A stretch of DNA of 64,000 bases, taken from contig JBOZRQ010000014.1 in NCBI GenBank assembly GCA_050789255.1, forward strand, positions 62,001-126,000. The letters are read 5' to 3'. This document shows, in pieces, positions 43,833-53,311 of the stretch. The position numbers were made by a program, and so were the translations under genes. The first letter of the stretch is position 1, and the number at the start of each line of letters is the position of its first letter. The DNA comes from JBOZRQ01 sp050789255. GTDB taxonomy: Bacteria; Bacillota; Sulfobacillia; Symbiobacteriales; Symbiobacteriaceae. Under the pieces are notes generated by a model. That model was not told the origin of the DNA, made no database searches, and saw only the letters and a program-made list of their open reading frames with translations.

Positions 43833-44459
43833 TCAGATCTCCGTTTGCAGCTGCACGAGGAAGCTCCTCAGAAACTCCGTGCGGGCACGGGCCATCTGAC
43901 GGGCCGTGGCGGTGTGCAGGGTGCCTTCAATCAAGAGCAGCTTGCGGTAGAAGTGGTCCAGGGTCCACGCTTTGTCGTCGGGCTGGCGGTCACGGCAGAA
44001 CGGGTCCTCCGCCTGGTAGAACGGACGGCCCATCTGCGAGCCGGTGGAGAAGCAGCGGGCGATTCCCACCGCACCGATGGAGTCGAGCCGGTCGGCATCT
44101 TGAAGGACCTTGCCCTCCAGGGTCTCGGGCACGATACCCCGGGAGAAGCTGTGGTAGCGGATGCAGTAGGCCACCGCCTGCGTGAACTGTGCCGGAAAGC
44201 CCAGCGACTCCATCAGCTCGGTCGCCCGGTCCGCACAGACCTCGCCGGAGAGGTGCGACTCGGGATGATCCTTGGGGTAGTTAAACAGCTCATGGAGCAG
44301 CGCCGCTGCGACGACGATCTCAACGTTGGCGCCTTCGGCCTCGGCGATGCGTCTGGCGTTCGCGGCCACACGCCTGACGTGCAGGAGGTCGTGGCCGGGG
44401 TCGATCGCCTCGGTCCGCTCCGCTGCAACAACTTCAAGTACGTTCAGGCGGTCCTGCAT
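43833..44459 (-). CDS. HD-domain phosphohydrolase
   Basis: 208 residues. The HD metal site is visible as H in PGHDLLHVRRV, the HE pair in LLHELFNYPKDH, and D in LQDADRLDSIGAVG. The pattern matches the YedJ-like group of HD proteins, possible nucleotide hydrolases. ATG at 44459 lies seven bases after GGGAGG. Inserted between spoIIIAA and the CD1247-type gene; diverges from the DUF402 gene. Confidence 0.85.
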   Translation of the reverse strand: MQDRLNVLEVVAAERTEAIDPGHDLLHVRRVAANARRIAEAEGANVEIVVAAALLHELFNYPKDHPESHLSGEVCADRATELMESLGFPAQFTQAVAYCIRYHSFSRGIVPETLEGKVLQDADRLDSIGAVGIARCFSTGSQMGRPFYQAEDPFCRDRQPDDKAWTLDHFYRKLLLIEGTLHTATARQMARARTEFLRSFLVQLQTEI

Positions 44460-44587
44460 ATAGATTCCTCCCAAAGTTGCCTCATCTGTGCCTGTGTCAT
44501 CATACCATTGAATCCCGCCGAGAAGAAGGAGCTTGACCCGGCGGAAGCGAATCGGCGCACATGGGTGTAACGTTGGAGGTTTAACAG

Positions 44588-45067
44588 GTGAAACGCATGG
44601 TCGTCACCGTGGAGTCCCGCCTCGAGCACCATCAGCGGAGCGGCAACACCTACCCCATCGACCGGCGCCTGGAGCGGCGCGGGGAGGCGATCTTCCTGGA
44701 TCGCTCCTTCCGGGGGCATCCCGAGATCGCCGGGGTCCGCTCGATCCTGCTGCCCAAGCTGCATCTATGGGCGATGTTCTACGAGGCGCACCGCCCGCCG
44801 CATCCCATGTGCTGCTACATCCATATGGCCCGCATCTTCGATGAGGGCGAAACCATTCTGATTGAAGACCTCTACCTGGACGTGATCCTCTACCAGGATG
44901 GGCGCTGGAAGCTGGATGACGTATGTGAGTTCCGGGCGGCCGTTGCGGCTGGGGAGCTGAGCTCCGAGCAGATTGATGCGGCGCTGCTGGGACTTGAGCA
45001 CGCCTGTCGCCTGGTGGAAACATGCGGCCTCGACGTTGAGGGGTATCTGCTGAAGGCATACGGTTAA
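44588..45067 (+). CDS. DUF402 family protein, possible nucleoside di/triphosphatase
   Basis: 159 residues with the DUF402 core: a beta barrel ending in LIEDLYLDVILYQDGRWKLDDVCEF, whose acidic residues bind metal in the FomD/Ntdp-type relatives, followed by a C-terminal helical pair. GTG at 44588 follows GGAGG. One of few plus-strand genes here. Confidence 0.75.
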   Translation: MKRMVVTVESRLEHHQRSGNTYPIDRRLERRGEAIFLDRSFRGHPEIAGVRSILLPKLHLWAMFYEAHRPPHPMCCYIHMARIFDEGETILIEDLYLDVILYQDGRWKLDDVCEFRAAVAAGELSSEQIDAALLGLEHACRLVETCGLDVEGYLLKAYG

Positions 45068-45081
45068 CTCGCAGAAGAAAG

Positions 45082-45108
45082 ACGGCGGGCCTACGAAAGG
45101 CCCGCCGT
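45082..45108. terminator. bidirectional intrinsic terminator
   Basis: ACGGCGGGCCT and AGGCCCGCCGT form a perfect 11-bp stem with a 5-nt loop, between the converging DUF402 and CD1247-type genes. Confidence 0.85.
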
Positions 45109-45115
45109 TCAACGT

Positions 45116-45556
45116 TCAGTCTCGCTCCATCACAAACTCATCATCGAGGTTGTTGGCCGACTCGACGATCGTCCCACATGCAGGACACACGCACTCAAAG
45201 TGGGACTCCACGTCGCCGAAGCCGGCGCCCAGGGCTTCACCGCACTGGGGGCAGGTCAGGATCTCCATCCCTTCCTCCCGCTCGGTCACCCACTCTTCGG
45301 GGACGAAGGAGACTTCGTCGTCGTCGTCCTCGTCGGAGAAGATCGACTCCTCCAGGGCGCCGAGGTCGTAGTCGACATCCTCGACATACTCAGCGAGCTC
45401 ATCCTGGGCCTCAGCGATGTCCGAGACCTGGTCGGCCATCTCGCCGAGCACGTCGATCATGGAAGCCAGGATGCGGCCTTCGGCGCTGGTCATCTCCACG
45501 TCAAGTCCCTCGGCCAGACCCTGTAAGTACGCCACCTTGGACCGCAGATCGGACAT
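45116..45556 (-). CDS. CD1247-type protein with acidic linker and zinc ribbon
   Basis: 146 residues. Helical N-terminal domain (LRSKVAYLQGLAEGLDVE...) characteristic of the CD1247 family, a very acidic linker (SDEDDDDEVSF), and a C-terminal zinc ribbon with CPQCGEA and CPACGTI. Function unknown, but the gene sits between efp and spoIIIAA in many clostridia. ATG at 45556 follows GGGGGGATG. Confidence 0.85.
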   Translation of the reverse strand: MSDLRSKVAYLQGLAEGLDVEMTSAEGRILASMIDVLGEMADQVSDIAEAQDELAEYVEDVDYDLGALEESIFSDEDDDDEVSFVPEEWVTEREEGMEILTCPQCGEALGAGFGDVESHFECVCPACGTIVESANNLDDEFVMERD

Positions 45557-45634
45557 AAAAACATCCCCCCGGTGTTATGGCGATCAACCATAGTCTGCCG
45601 GGGGGAATCGTTTTTCATGCGTTATGTGACCGGA

Positions 45635-46192
45635 TTAGGCCCGGCCGAGATAGTCGCCGGTGCGGGTGTCGATCTTCAGCTTGTCGCCGGTGTTGATGAA
45701 CAGGGGCACCTTGACGGTATAGCCAGTCTCGAGGCGGGCAGGCTTGGTGGTGCCGGTGGCGGTGTCGCCCTTGAAGCCCGGCTCGGTCTCCACGACCTCG
45801 AGCTCAACGGTGTTGGGCAGGTCGACGCCGATGATCTTGCCGTTCCAGTCGGCGATCTGGGCCATCATGTTCTCGAGCAGGTAGTTCTTGGCGTCGCCGA
45901 TCTGGTCGGCGTTCAGCTCGATCTGGTCGTAGGTCTCGGTGTTCATGAAGGTCCAGGTGCCCTGGCCGCTGTAGAGGAACTGGTACTCGCGGCGGTCGAC
46001 GTTGGCCTTGGGCAGCTTGTCGTTGGGGTTGAAGGTGGTGTCGACCACGCCGCCGCCCTGGATGTCCTTCATCTTCACGCGGACGAAGGCGGCGCCCTTG
46101 CCGGGCTTGACGTGCAGGAACTCGATGACCTGGTACAGCTTGTGGTTCTGCTCAATGGTCATGCCGTTACGAATATCGCCTGCGGAAATCAT
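45635..46192 (-). CDS. efp: translation elongation factor P
   Basis: 185 residues, exactly the bacterial norm. Three beta-barrel domains. K32 at the tip of the KPGKGAAF loop is the residue positioned near the peptidyl-transferase centre and modified in many species. Relieves ribosome stalling at proline runs, notable here given the proline-rich proteins in the window. ATG at 46192 follows GGAGGGG. Confidence 0.97.
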   Translation of the reverse strand: MISAGDIRNGMTIEQNHKLYQVIEFLHVKPGKGAAFVRVKMKDIQGGGVVDTTFNPNDKLPKANVDRREYQFLYSGQGTWTFMNTETYDQIELNADQIGDAKNYLLENMMAQIADWNGKIIGVDLPNTVELEVVETEPGFKGDTATGTTKPARLETGYTVKVPLFINTGDKLKIDTRTGDYLGRA

Positions 46193-46276
46193 CTGTTCGT
46201 GTCCCCTCCACAAAAATCATCATGGCTAGTATAAACCAACTTGGTCTGCCCTGAGTCTGACGACCAAATCGGGTAC

Positions 46277-47353
46277 CTACAGAATTATCAGATCCTTGGG
46301 CGACTGGCTAAAGCGCTCGCACCCATTCTCGGTGACCAGGACCAGGTCCTCGATGCGCACCCCGCCCCAGCCGGGCAGGTAGATGCCGGGCTCGATGGTG
46401 ACCATCATGCCCGGGACGAGAATATCCTCAGCGGCGGTCCACCGCAGGCGGGGACCTTCATGGATGAAACGGCCCACACCATGGCCGGTGCCGTGGCCGA
46501 AATTGCTGCCGTAGCCCTTCGCCGTGATGTAGTCGCGGCAGGCTGCGTCCACCTGCTGGCCGGTCGCGCCGGCCTTACAGGCCGCCAGGCCGCGGAGCTG
46601 GGCCTCCAGGACGATCTCGTAGATCTCGCGCTGCTTCGCGCTCGGCTCCCCGACGACCACCGTACGGGTGAAGTCGGCGCAGTAGCCCTGGTAGAGGGCG
46701 CCGAAGTCGAAGGTGACGAAATCGCCGTGCTCGACCACCTTCTCCGAGGCACGCCCATGCGGAAGCGAAGAGCGGATGCCCGAGGCGACGATGGTGTCGA
46801 AGGCCGGGCCCTCGGCGCCAAGCTTGCGCATTTTGTATTCCAGCTCGACCGCCAGATCGCGCTCCTGCACCCCGGGCTTGATGTAGCCCAGGATGTGGGC
46901 CCAGGCCTGGTCGGTGACCTCCGCCGCCTTGCGCATGATGGCCTGCTCATCGCTGTCTTTGATCAGCCGCAGGTTTTCCACCAGGCCGGAGACGGTGACG
47001 AGTTCCCGCCCCTCCAGCGCCTTGCGGTACAGGCCGTACTCGTCGAAGGTGAGGAAGTCGCCCTCGAAGCCGATGCGCTGCCCGCCGTGCTGGTGAATCA
47101 GATCCGCGACCAGGGCGTGGTTGGTAGTGCCCGCTATGGACCGGACGGCGAAGTGGGGCGCCTGGCTCGCAGCCTGCTCGGTGTACCGAAAGTCGGTGAG
47201 AAGGTCGGCGCCGGTACGGGTGACAAGCAGCACCGCGGCGCTCCCGGTAAAGCCGCTCAGGTAGGCGCGGTTCTCGGGCTTGGCTACGACCAGGGCGTCG
47301 AGCCCCTGCTCGGCCATGCGGCTGCGGAGCCGCTCGAGGCGGGCGACGGTCAT
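46277..47353 (-). CDS. pepP: Xaa-Pro aminopeptidase (M24 family)
   Basis: 358 residues. N-terminal creatinase-like domain then the pita-bread fold with the five metal ligands: D in VTFDFG, D in DFTRT, H in GHGTGHGVG, E in TIEPGIY and E in VRIEDL. Removes an N-terminal residue preceding proline. ATG at 47353 follows AAAGGAG. The aroQ-pepP-efp order is conserved in Firmicutes. Confidence 0.94.
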   Translation of the reverse strand: MTVARLERLRSRMAEQGLDALVVAKPENRAYLSGFTGSAAVLLVTRTGADLLTDFRYTEQAASQAPHFAVRSIAGTTNHALVADLIHQHGGQRIGFEGDFLTFDEYGLYRKALEGRELVTVSGLVENLRLIKDSDEQAIMRKAAEVTDQAWAHILGYIKPGVQERDLAVELEYKMRKLGAEGPAFDTIVASGIRSSLPHGRASEKVVEHGDFVTFDFGALYQGYCADFTRTVVVGEPSAKQREIYEIVLEAQLRGLAACKAGATGQQVDAACRDYITAKGYGSNFGHGTGHGVGRFIHEGPRLRWTAAEDILVPGMMVTIEPGIYLPGWGGVRIEDLVLVTENGCERFSQSPKDLIIL

Positions 47354-47373
47354 GGGGATATCGTCTCCTTTGA

Positions 47374-47820
47374 TCAGGCGTTCTGCGAGAGAGCGATGTG
47401 GGCGGCTGCACGCAGCCCCAGCTTATAGCTTTCCACGCCAAACCCTATGATGGTCCCAACGACGACCGGAGCGATGACCGATTGGTGCCGGAACGGCTCC
47501 CGCTTGTGCACGTTCGAGAGGTGGCACTCCACCACGGGCACGGAGACGGAAGAGATCGCATCGCGGATGGCGATGCTGTAGTGGGTGTAGGCCCCCGGGT
47601 TGATCAGGATCGCCTGACAGCGGCCGCGGGCGCCGTGAACGGCGTCGATGATCGCGCCCTCGTGGTTGGATTGGTAGGCTTCTACCTCAACTCCCAGCTC
47701 GGCGCCGAGCGCCTCAAGCATGGCGTTGATCTCTGCCAGCGTGGTGGCGCCATAGACCTCAGGCTCACGGGTTCCTAGCAGGTTCAGGTTGGGACCATGG
47801 ATCACCAGCACCCTGGCCAC
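47374..47820 (-). CDS. aroQ: type II 3-dehydroquinate dehydratase
   Basis: 148 residues. Third step of the shikimate pathway. GPNLNLLGTREPEVYG holds the active-site tyrosine and arginine, QSNHEGAIID and LINPGAYTHYSIAIRDA follow, and the catalytic histidine lies in VVECHLSNVHKREPFR. GTG at 47820 lies nine bases after GGAGGT. Confidence 0.96.
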   Translation of the reverse strand: MARVLVIHGPNLNLLGTREPEVYGATTLAEINAMLEALGAELGVEVEAYQSNHEGAIIDAVHGARGRCQAILINPGAYTHYSIAIRDAISSVSVPVVECHLSNVHKREPFRHQSVIAPVVVGTIIGFGVESYKLGLRAAAHIALSQNA

Positions 47821-47922
47821 GGCAAGTCCACCTCCGAAGTGCCAAACCCGCATTATCGTACCAAAAAATGCCGATCTCGACAACCCTTTGCACCGGCGGA
47901 TGCCTGCCCAAATTGGTGCCGC

Positions 47923-49125
47923 CTATTCGGACCCCTTCGTGGAGGCACGGTACGTTCGGTAGAGCTGCCCGAGACGGGGAACCTGTGCGGTGACGTGGAC
48001 CTCCACCGGCAGCTCTGCCAGCAGCTCCGCCCAACTGCGGGACCGCTGGGAATACAGCTGTGGGCTGTGACGGAAGAGCGCCTGCCCGAATCCGAAGAAG
48101 TCTGATTTTGAGCTTCGCATTTGTGTGAGCGCCGAGCGGATCTGGGAGCTAACCTCAGCCTCCAGGAGCCGCTGCAGGGTCTGGGACTCCGCATCGCCGA
48201 GCGCTTCCCCGGTACATCCGATCTCGTTGACGTCCGCTAACACCTTGACGTTGATCTGGCCCCGCGGCTTTCCCCCTGACATATAGGTGCTCACCCTTCC
48301 ATGGGCATCACGCAGCCGAAAGACGACACGCTGTTTCGGGTCCCGGCATGGGGCAGACACGGCCCCGTGTACAGCCCTGTTCTTGGACCACAGCAGGCCC
48401 CTGGCCTCGGCCGGGCTCAGCCAGTTGACCAGCTTATCGCCGACGAAGACCCCGGCGCCGCCATAGGTGATCTCCTTGGGGCTCTCCGGGTGCGGATTCA
48501 GGGCCCCTTCCGGCCGGGGAGACTCCGTCTCCGCCAACCGAAAGATGGGCAGGGAGAGGTCAACCCCCTCCTCCTGAAGCATATTGGCCACCTCGGTGAG
48601 GCGGCGGGCGGGCGTGACCGAACTGCGCCTGGTGGCAGTCTCGTGGTAGCCCAGGGGGCTGTCGCTGGGGGCGAGCTCCTGCCGGGGCCGGGCCATGAGC
48701 AAGTCCGAAGCTCTGCCGGGGGTTACAGCGATCCAGGCGGTGGGCCGGATCTCCACGCTCCGCAGCATGACGTCCATGGCGGGACCAATGCCGTGCCGCG
48801 CCATATTCTCACCGAAGATGATGGCTCGAACGTGTGCGAGTGTGAGCGAGCGGGAGAGGATCTGGTCAAGCCTTGCGAAGGCCTGGTCGAGCGCCTCCCC
48901 CCGCTCCGAAATCGTCCACACCGCTTGCTGACGGCCCCCTCCACCGCCATCTGTCCCGCCGCCCGGCCGCGGCGATAGCACAGTGACCGTGACCAGGTAC
49001 CGCCCATCCTCCCAGTCTACCCCAAGCAGGCCCGTGAACGACACCTCCGTGAGCTCACGGCGGCTCCAGCACCCGGTCAGTGCGAGAGCAAGCAGAATCA
49101 GTGCCATCAAGCGGCGCAGGCTCAT
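47923..49125 (-). CDS. Ger(x)C family spore germination lipoprotein (set 2)
   Basis: 400 residues. Signal peptide ends in lipobox LALTGC, then WSRRELTEVSFTGLLGVDWE as in GerAC proteins. The lipoprotein subunit of a germinant receptor on the inner spore membrane. ATG at 49125 follows AGGGGTG, 11 bp after the gerA-type stop. A glycine run (PGGGTDGGGGG) interrupts the N-terminal domain. Last gene of the second receptor set. Confidence 0.92.
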   Translation of the reverse strand: MSLRRLMALILLALALTGCWSRRELTEVSFTGLLGVDWEDGRYLVTVTVLSPRPGGGTDGGGGGRQQAVWTISERGEALDQAFARLDQILSRSLTLAHVRAIIFGENMARHGIGPAMDVMLRSVEIRPTAWIAVTPGRASDLLMARPRQELAPSDSPLGYHETATRRSSVTPARRLTEVANMLQEEGVDLSLPIFRLAETESPRPEGALNPHPESPKEITYGGAGVFVGDKLVNWLSPAEARGLLWSKNRAVHGAVSAPCRDPKQRVVFRLRDAHGRVSTYMSGGKPRGQINVKVLADVNEIGCTGEALGDAESQTLQRLLEAEVSSQIRSALTQMRSSKSDFFGFGQALFRHSPQLYSQRSRSWAELLAELPVEVHVTAQVPRLGQLYRTYRASTKGSE

Positions 49126-49135
49126 ACGGACACCC

Positions 49136-50605
49136 CTATCGTTGTTGATAGTCTTCGCTCGTGCGGGTGAGGGACGGCGCCGGATGACTGCCCGTATTGA
49201 GCGGGGGACGGGCCCGGGTCCCCAATGCAGTGACCACGTGTTTCCACTGAAACGGAAAGAGCGGACTTGTGTAGGGCACACCGAGGGAGGTCATTGCGGC
49301 AACGTTCGCCAAGGCCACCAAGTACCCGACCAGCAAGCCGAAGAAGCCCAGGGTGCTGGCCAGTGCCAGCACAAAGAAACGGTAGTACGTCGCAGCATTG
49401 GCCAGCGTGGTGCTGGGCAGGGAGAAGGTGGCCACCGCCGTCGCCGACACCACCAGCACCATGGTGGGAGAGGTCAGGCCTGAACGGATGGCGGCCTCGC
49501 CAATCACCAGTCCGCCCACGATGCTCACGGAGGGACCGATCGAACGTGGCAGGCGAATGCCGGCCTCCCGCAGGATCTCGAACATCAGAGTCATGATCAC
49601 TGCCTCGATCGGTGCCGGCAGCGGCGCCCCTTCCCGCTGCGCCAGCAGGCTGAGCGTCAGCTGGGTCGGCAATGCCTGATAGTGATAGGTAGTAACAGCG
49701 ACATAAATAGCCGGGAGCGGCACGGCGATATTGAACGCGATGAACCTGAGCGCCCGCAGAAAGATGACGAACGGCCGCCACTCGTAGAAATCGTCGGCGC
49801 TGATGAACAGATCCATAAAGAGGCAGGGAACGATCAAGCAGCGCGGGGAGTTGTCGAGCAGGATGGCGATCCGTCCCGCCCGCAGAAACTGCGACACCAC
49901 GTCGGGCCGCTCGGTGATGTAGATCTGTGGAAAGATGCTGATCCGGCTGTCCGCCAACGCCTCTGTGACCTCGGTCACATCCTGCAGGCCGTCCTGTTTG
50001 ACCGCACTCAGGCGATCCTTCACGGTCTGGATCATCCGCTCGGTCGGGCAGTCCGCCAAATAGGCGACCACCGCCTCCAGCTTGGCGCGCCCCCCGATCC
50101 ACTGCGAATCAAGCCGGAGATCCGGACCTGGCATGCGGCGCCGGAGCTGAGAAAGGTTGAGGATCAGGTTCTCCGTAAAGGCCTCTCGCGGCCCGGACAC
50201 ACCGGACTCGGTCTCCGGCGTGTCAATGGCCCGCGTGGGGAGGCTGCTGAGGTCGAAGGCGACCATGCCAGGCGCCCACTCCACCTGCATCAGGACCATG
50301 CCGCGGAAGAGAAGCTTGTTGGCGTCCTCCAGCGTCCCGACGGACATGGAGACGGGTGAGAGCAGCTTGGTCCAGTCCTTTTCCCCGGGGCCGACGCCCT
50401 CCAGCATTGGCCGGAAGACATGCTCTTCCAAGCGCTCCCGGTCGACCTGAGCCTCCAGGAAGAGCACGAAAGCCTTATAGGTTTTGCCGTCGCCCCCAGG
50501 CAGGATCAGGTCGCGGAAGATCGACCCGCGCAGGGACGCAAACATCTGGCGAAACAGCTTGCGATTCTCCGCCAGAGGTCTGTCCAGTTGTAGCTTAAGC
50601 TCCAT
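49136..50605 (-). CDS. GerA family spore germination protein (set 2)
   Basis: 489 residues. Cytoplasmic N-terminal domain of about 250 residues and a C-terminal membrane domain with about five helices; DNSPRCLIVPCLFMDLF and the IGPSVSIVGGLVIGEAAIRSGLTSPTMV segment are family hallmarks. Forms the germinant-gated channel with the B and C subunits. ATG at 50605 lies inside the end of the gerB-type gene (11-bp overlap). Confidence 0.93.
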   Translation of the reverse strand: MELKLQLDRPLAENRKLFRQMFASLRGSIFRDLILPGGDGKTYKAFVLFLEAQVDRERLEEHVFRPMLEGVGPGEKDWTKLLSPVSMSVGTLEDANKLLFRGMVLMQVEWAPGMVAFDLSSLPTRAIDTPETESGVSGPREAFTENLILNLSQLRRRMPGPDLRLDSQWIGGRAKLEAVVAYLADCPTERMIQTVKDRLSAVKQDGLQDVTEVTEALADSRISIFPQIYITERPDVVSQFLRAGRIAILLDNSPRCLIVPCLFMDLFISADDFYEWRPFVIFLRALRFIAFNIAVPLPAIYVAVTTYHYQALPTQLTLSLLAQREGAPLPAPIEAVIMTLMFEILREAGIRLPRSIGPSVSIVGGLVIGEAAIRSGLTSPTMVLVVSATAVATFSLPSTTLANAATYYRFFVLALASTLGFFGLLVGYLVALANVAAMTSLGVPYTSPLFPFQWKHVVTALGTRARPPLNTGSHPAPSLTRTSEDYQQR

Positions 50606-51737
50606 GCTGCTTCCGGCTGTCCGTCCGCAACAGGCGCCGGATGGAGTCCACCGCCCAGATTAGCACGGGCAGCAGGATGCCGACGACCGCCCCCGCGGGC
50701 ATATAGACGTTCCGAATGAACGCATCGAAGTCCATCTTGGTTGGCCAGGCGAGCTGAGCGATCAGCGTGGTCGCGAAGGCAACGGCGGGAACACCCCACC
50801 TTAGCGGGACTCGTAGTCGGGTGGCCTGGCCGAGGGCCTGCGTTCCCAACAGGAGGAACAAGGCGCTGCGCACATAGCCGCCGGCCAGCCACTGGTGGAC
50901 TGCCAGGAGGTCGGTGCGCTCAAAGAATCGGGGGAAGCTGACCATCAGCCAGTGCTGGAAGGTTGGGTACGGCATATTCTGCGCCACCCGGTAGCCCAGC
51001 GTTGCCATAGACCCGGCCACCGGCCCTGTAAACGTGTTCGCCAAGAAAAGCAGGGCATACATGTAGTTGCGTCCCAGCCGCTTTCGGTCGCCCTTACGGA
51101 CATAGCCGGAGAACATCGCCAGAACGCTGGCTTCGCCGTAGTACCCCATCGCCAGGAGGCTGGCCGCCCCCAAGGGACCCCATCCGTGTTCGAGAATGGG
51201 CAGAAGGAGGCCGTAGTCCTTGGCATGAGCTGAGGACACGGACACGAAGATACCCAGGAAGGTCAGCAGGGGCAAGGTGAACTGGTTAATGCGCGCCAGT
51301 ACATCGAGCCCCCCCAGTGCAGCGTACGCTACCGTAGCCATGAAGAATCCGCCCAGCACCCAGGCGGGGGTCTCTGGCAGAAGCGAGTCGATGATCCAGT
51401 CCGTGGTCCTCCGAAGGGTAAAGGTCAGTGCGGTCAGAAAGTAGATGGCGAACAGGACGGCGACGAGGTGGCCAAAGTACCCCAGGACCTTCGGCAGGTA
51501 CTCGGCGATCGTCTGGCCCGGGTACCGCCTGCTCAGGCTGACCTGGGCCGCCACGGCAAGTATCGCGGCAGGCAGCGCCACGATGCCGGTCAACCACGCA
51601 TCCCGACCAGCAATCTGGATCCAGAAGGTAACCGCCAGAGCATGCCCGGCCATGGAGACGGCCCCGGCCACCAACCAGGCGGCTTGCAGCCCTGAGATCT
51701 CCCAACTGGTAAGTGAGACGTCGGCTTTCCTTGGCAT
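50595..51737 (-). CDS. GerB family germination permease (set 2)
   Basis: 380 residues, ten membrane segments, amino-acid-permease-like fold that in GerAB binds the germinant. SLTSWEISGLQAAWLVAGAV at the start and the SLSRRYPGQTIAEYLPKVLG segment identify the family. ATG at 51737 follows GGAGGT. First of the second set, so here the order is B-A-C. Confidence 0.92.
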   Translation of the reverse strand: MPRKADVSLTSWEISGLQAAWLVAGAVSMAGHALAVTFWIQIAGRDAWLTGIVALPAAILAVAAQVSLSRRYPGQTIAEYLPKVLGYFGHLVAVLFAIYFLTALTFTLRRTTDWIIDSLLPETPAWVLGGFFMATVAYAALGGLDVLARINQFTLPLLTFLGIFVSVSSAHAKDYGLLLPILEHGWGPLGAASLLAMGYYGEASVLAMFSGYVRKGDRKRLGRNYMYALLFLANTFTGPVAGSMATLGYRVAQNMPYPTFQHWLMVSFPRFFERTDLLAVHQWLAGGYVRSALFLLLGTQALGQATRLRVPLRWGVPAVAFATTLIAQLAWPTKMDFDAFIRNVYMPAGAVVGILLPVLIWAVDSIRRLLRTDSRKQHGA

Positions 51738-51819
51738 TCCTGGACCTCCACTCGATCACTGCAACGGTTGTAGTAGTCTTCACCTCGCCATCGCGGCTGA
51801 TTCACATCGCACAGCGTTT

Positions 51820-51993
51820 TCAACGCTGTTGGACGCCAAGGGCGATTAGGACGGGCGCCACCAGGACGGCCAGGGCGAGCAGCGCAGTCCCAACCCCGCC
51901 CCGGTAGTTGCGGCGGCGCCAGAGCGCCCACGCAAGGCTGCTGGTGTAGATGCATGCCCAGATCGATATCAGGGCTGTCGGCAGGATTCTCAT
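51820..51993 (-). CDS. small membrane protein in the germination cluster
   Basis: 57 residues, two hydrophobic segments (MRILPTALISIWACIYTSSL and the stretch ALLALAVLVAPVLIALGV) joined by a basic loop, WRRRNYRGG. ATG at 51993 follows GGGAG. It lies 7 bp after the gerC-type stop of set 1 and about 80 bp before the gerB-type start of set 2. Small membrane proteins of the GerD/GerXD kind are known in some ger operons, but this one is not recognisably one of them. Confidence 0.6.
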   Translation of the reverse strand: MRILPTALISIWACIYTSSLAWALWRRRNYRGGVGTALLALAVLVAPVLIALGVQQR

Positions 51994-52000
51994 TACAGAC

Positions 52001-53311
52001 TCACTCCCTTGGTCGAATCACATCGGTCAGCAGGCCAAAGCGCCGGACCGTTACACTTACCGAGACGGAGAAGGTAGTCTTGGCCACCCGATTGCCCCAG
52101 TCGAAAGCCTCCCACTCCTGAACGGTGGGAAAGCTGGTGCGCAGCTTGCCGGCAATCCGGAAGGGATCGATCCCCCACTCGCCCAGGGTCTTGCGGATCA
52201 CGTCTGACATCCGCCGGCGAAGCTCTGCGCTGACCGAGGCTTCCAGCTTGTCCAGCTGGGCAGGCTCGGTGTAGTTGGTCGTGGACTGAACACTGACCAG
52301 CTCGCCCTCCAGATCCACATTGAACTGCACGTGCACCTGGCCGCTCCGGAGCTGAGTGCGCATGACCGGCCGCAGCCGTTGCTGCAGCCGTAGCACCAGG
52401 CGCCGATCCGTGCGGTTCGGGTCGACAAAGGCCATCGAGGCGTGTCGGAACTCCCCGCGCAGCATACTCACAAAGCGTGCCTCGTCACCCGACAGAAACC
52501 CCGCCAGGCGGCTTCCCTTGAAGAGCGCGGCCCCCATGAACTCCACCGGGATCTGCCGGGCTCGGTCTACCTCACCCGCCCGGGCCCGCCCGATGGGAGG
52601 CGGAGGTCCCCCATCCTCCCGGCCCGCTATCTCCTTCTCCAAAGGGTCTACCCCCGCTGCGATATCCGGCCGGACGGCCACCAGCGTCGCCCTGGCCCCG
52701 GTACCGGGGGCTTCGCTCTCCATGACAAACTCGTTAATGCGGGTCTCGGGGATGATCCCCGCCTGCGCCTGCGTGACCATGAGCAGTTCATACCAACGGG
52801 CTGGGTTCGGCTCCAAACGGGGCTGGGCTTGCTTGAGAAAGGCGTAGGCGTTTCCCCGCGCCACCATGACGCTCATGTTCCGCCGAAACTCGTAGTAACG
52901 GGTCGCGGCAGCGATCACTGGCGTCACATCGTCGCGGGCCACCTCCTCGCCGATGATGACCGCCTTCGCCTGTGTCAGGCTGAGCCGGCGGGCGACGAAG
53001 GACTGGCTGCCATCCACTGCGGTAACGATATCGGGCGCTTCGATCGCAAAGACGTCACTGGTGGCAGTGTGCTGGACCGAGCCTCGCCCCGGGGCACCGC
53101 CCATGCCGCCACCACCACCGCCGGTGGTGCCACCGCCGCCCCGGCCGCTGGGCGCCGCCACCTGGAAGGAGAAGATGTAGTCCCCGCGGGGTCCCTTATC
53201 GATCCCGATGGCGGTGACCCAGGCCATCTTCTCCGGATCGCGGCGGTCCCAGCAGCCGGTAAGCATCAACCCCACTGCCAGCAGCCACACCAGGCACCTA
53301 TAACGCAGCAA
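52001..53311 (-). CDS. Ger(x)C family spore germination lipoprotein (set 1)
   Basis: 436 residues from TTG at 53311, seven bases after GGGGGAA; this start gives the signal peptide LLRYRCLVWLLAVGLMLTGC with lipobox. WDRRDPEKMAWVTAIGIDKG then follows the family. The glycine-rich insertion (GRGGGGTTGGGGGGMGG) is longer than in set 2. Overlaps the end of the gerB-type gene by 14 bp. Confidence 0.9.
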   Translation of the reverse strand: MLRYRCLVWLLAVGLMLTGCWDRRDPEKMAWVTAIGIDKGPRGDYIFSFQVAAPSGRGGGGTTGGGGGGMGGAPGRGSVQHTATSDVFAIEAPDIVTAVDGSQSFVARRLSLTQAKAVIIGEEVARDDVTPVIAAATRYYEFRRNMSVMVARGNAYAFLKQAQPRLEPNPARWYELLMVTQAQAGIIPETRINEFVMESEAPGTGARATLVAVRPDIAAGVDPLEKEIAGREDGGPPPPIGRARAGEVDRARQIPVEFMGAALFKGSRLAGFLSGDEARFVSMLRGEFRHASMAFVDPNRTDRRLVLRLQQRLRPVMRTQLRSGQVHVQFNVDLEGELVSVQSTTNYTEPAQLDKLEASVSAELRRRMSDVIRKTLGEWGIDPFRIAGKLRTSFPTVQEWEAFDWGNRVAKTTFSVSVSVTVRRFGLLTDVIRPRE

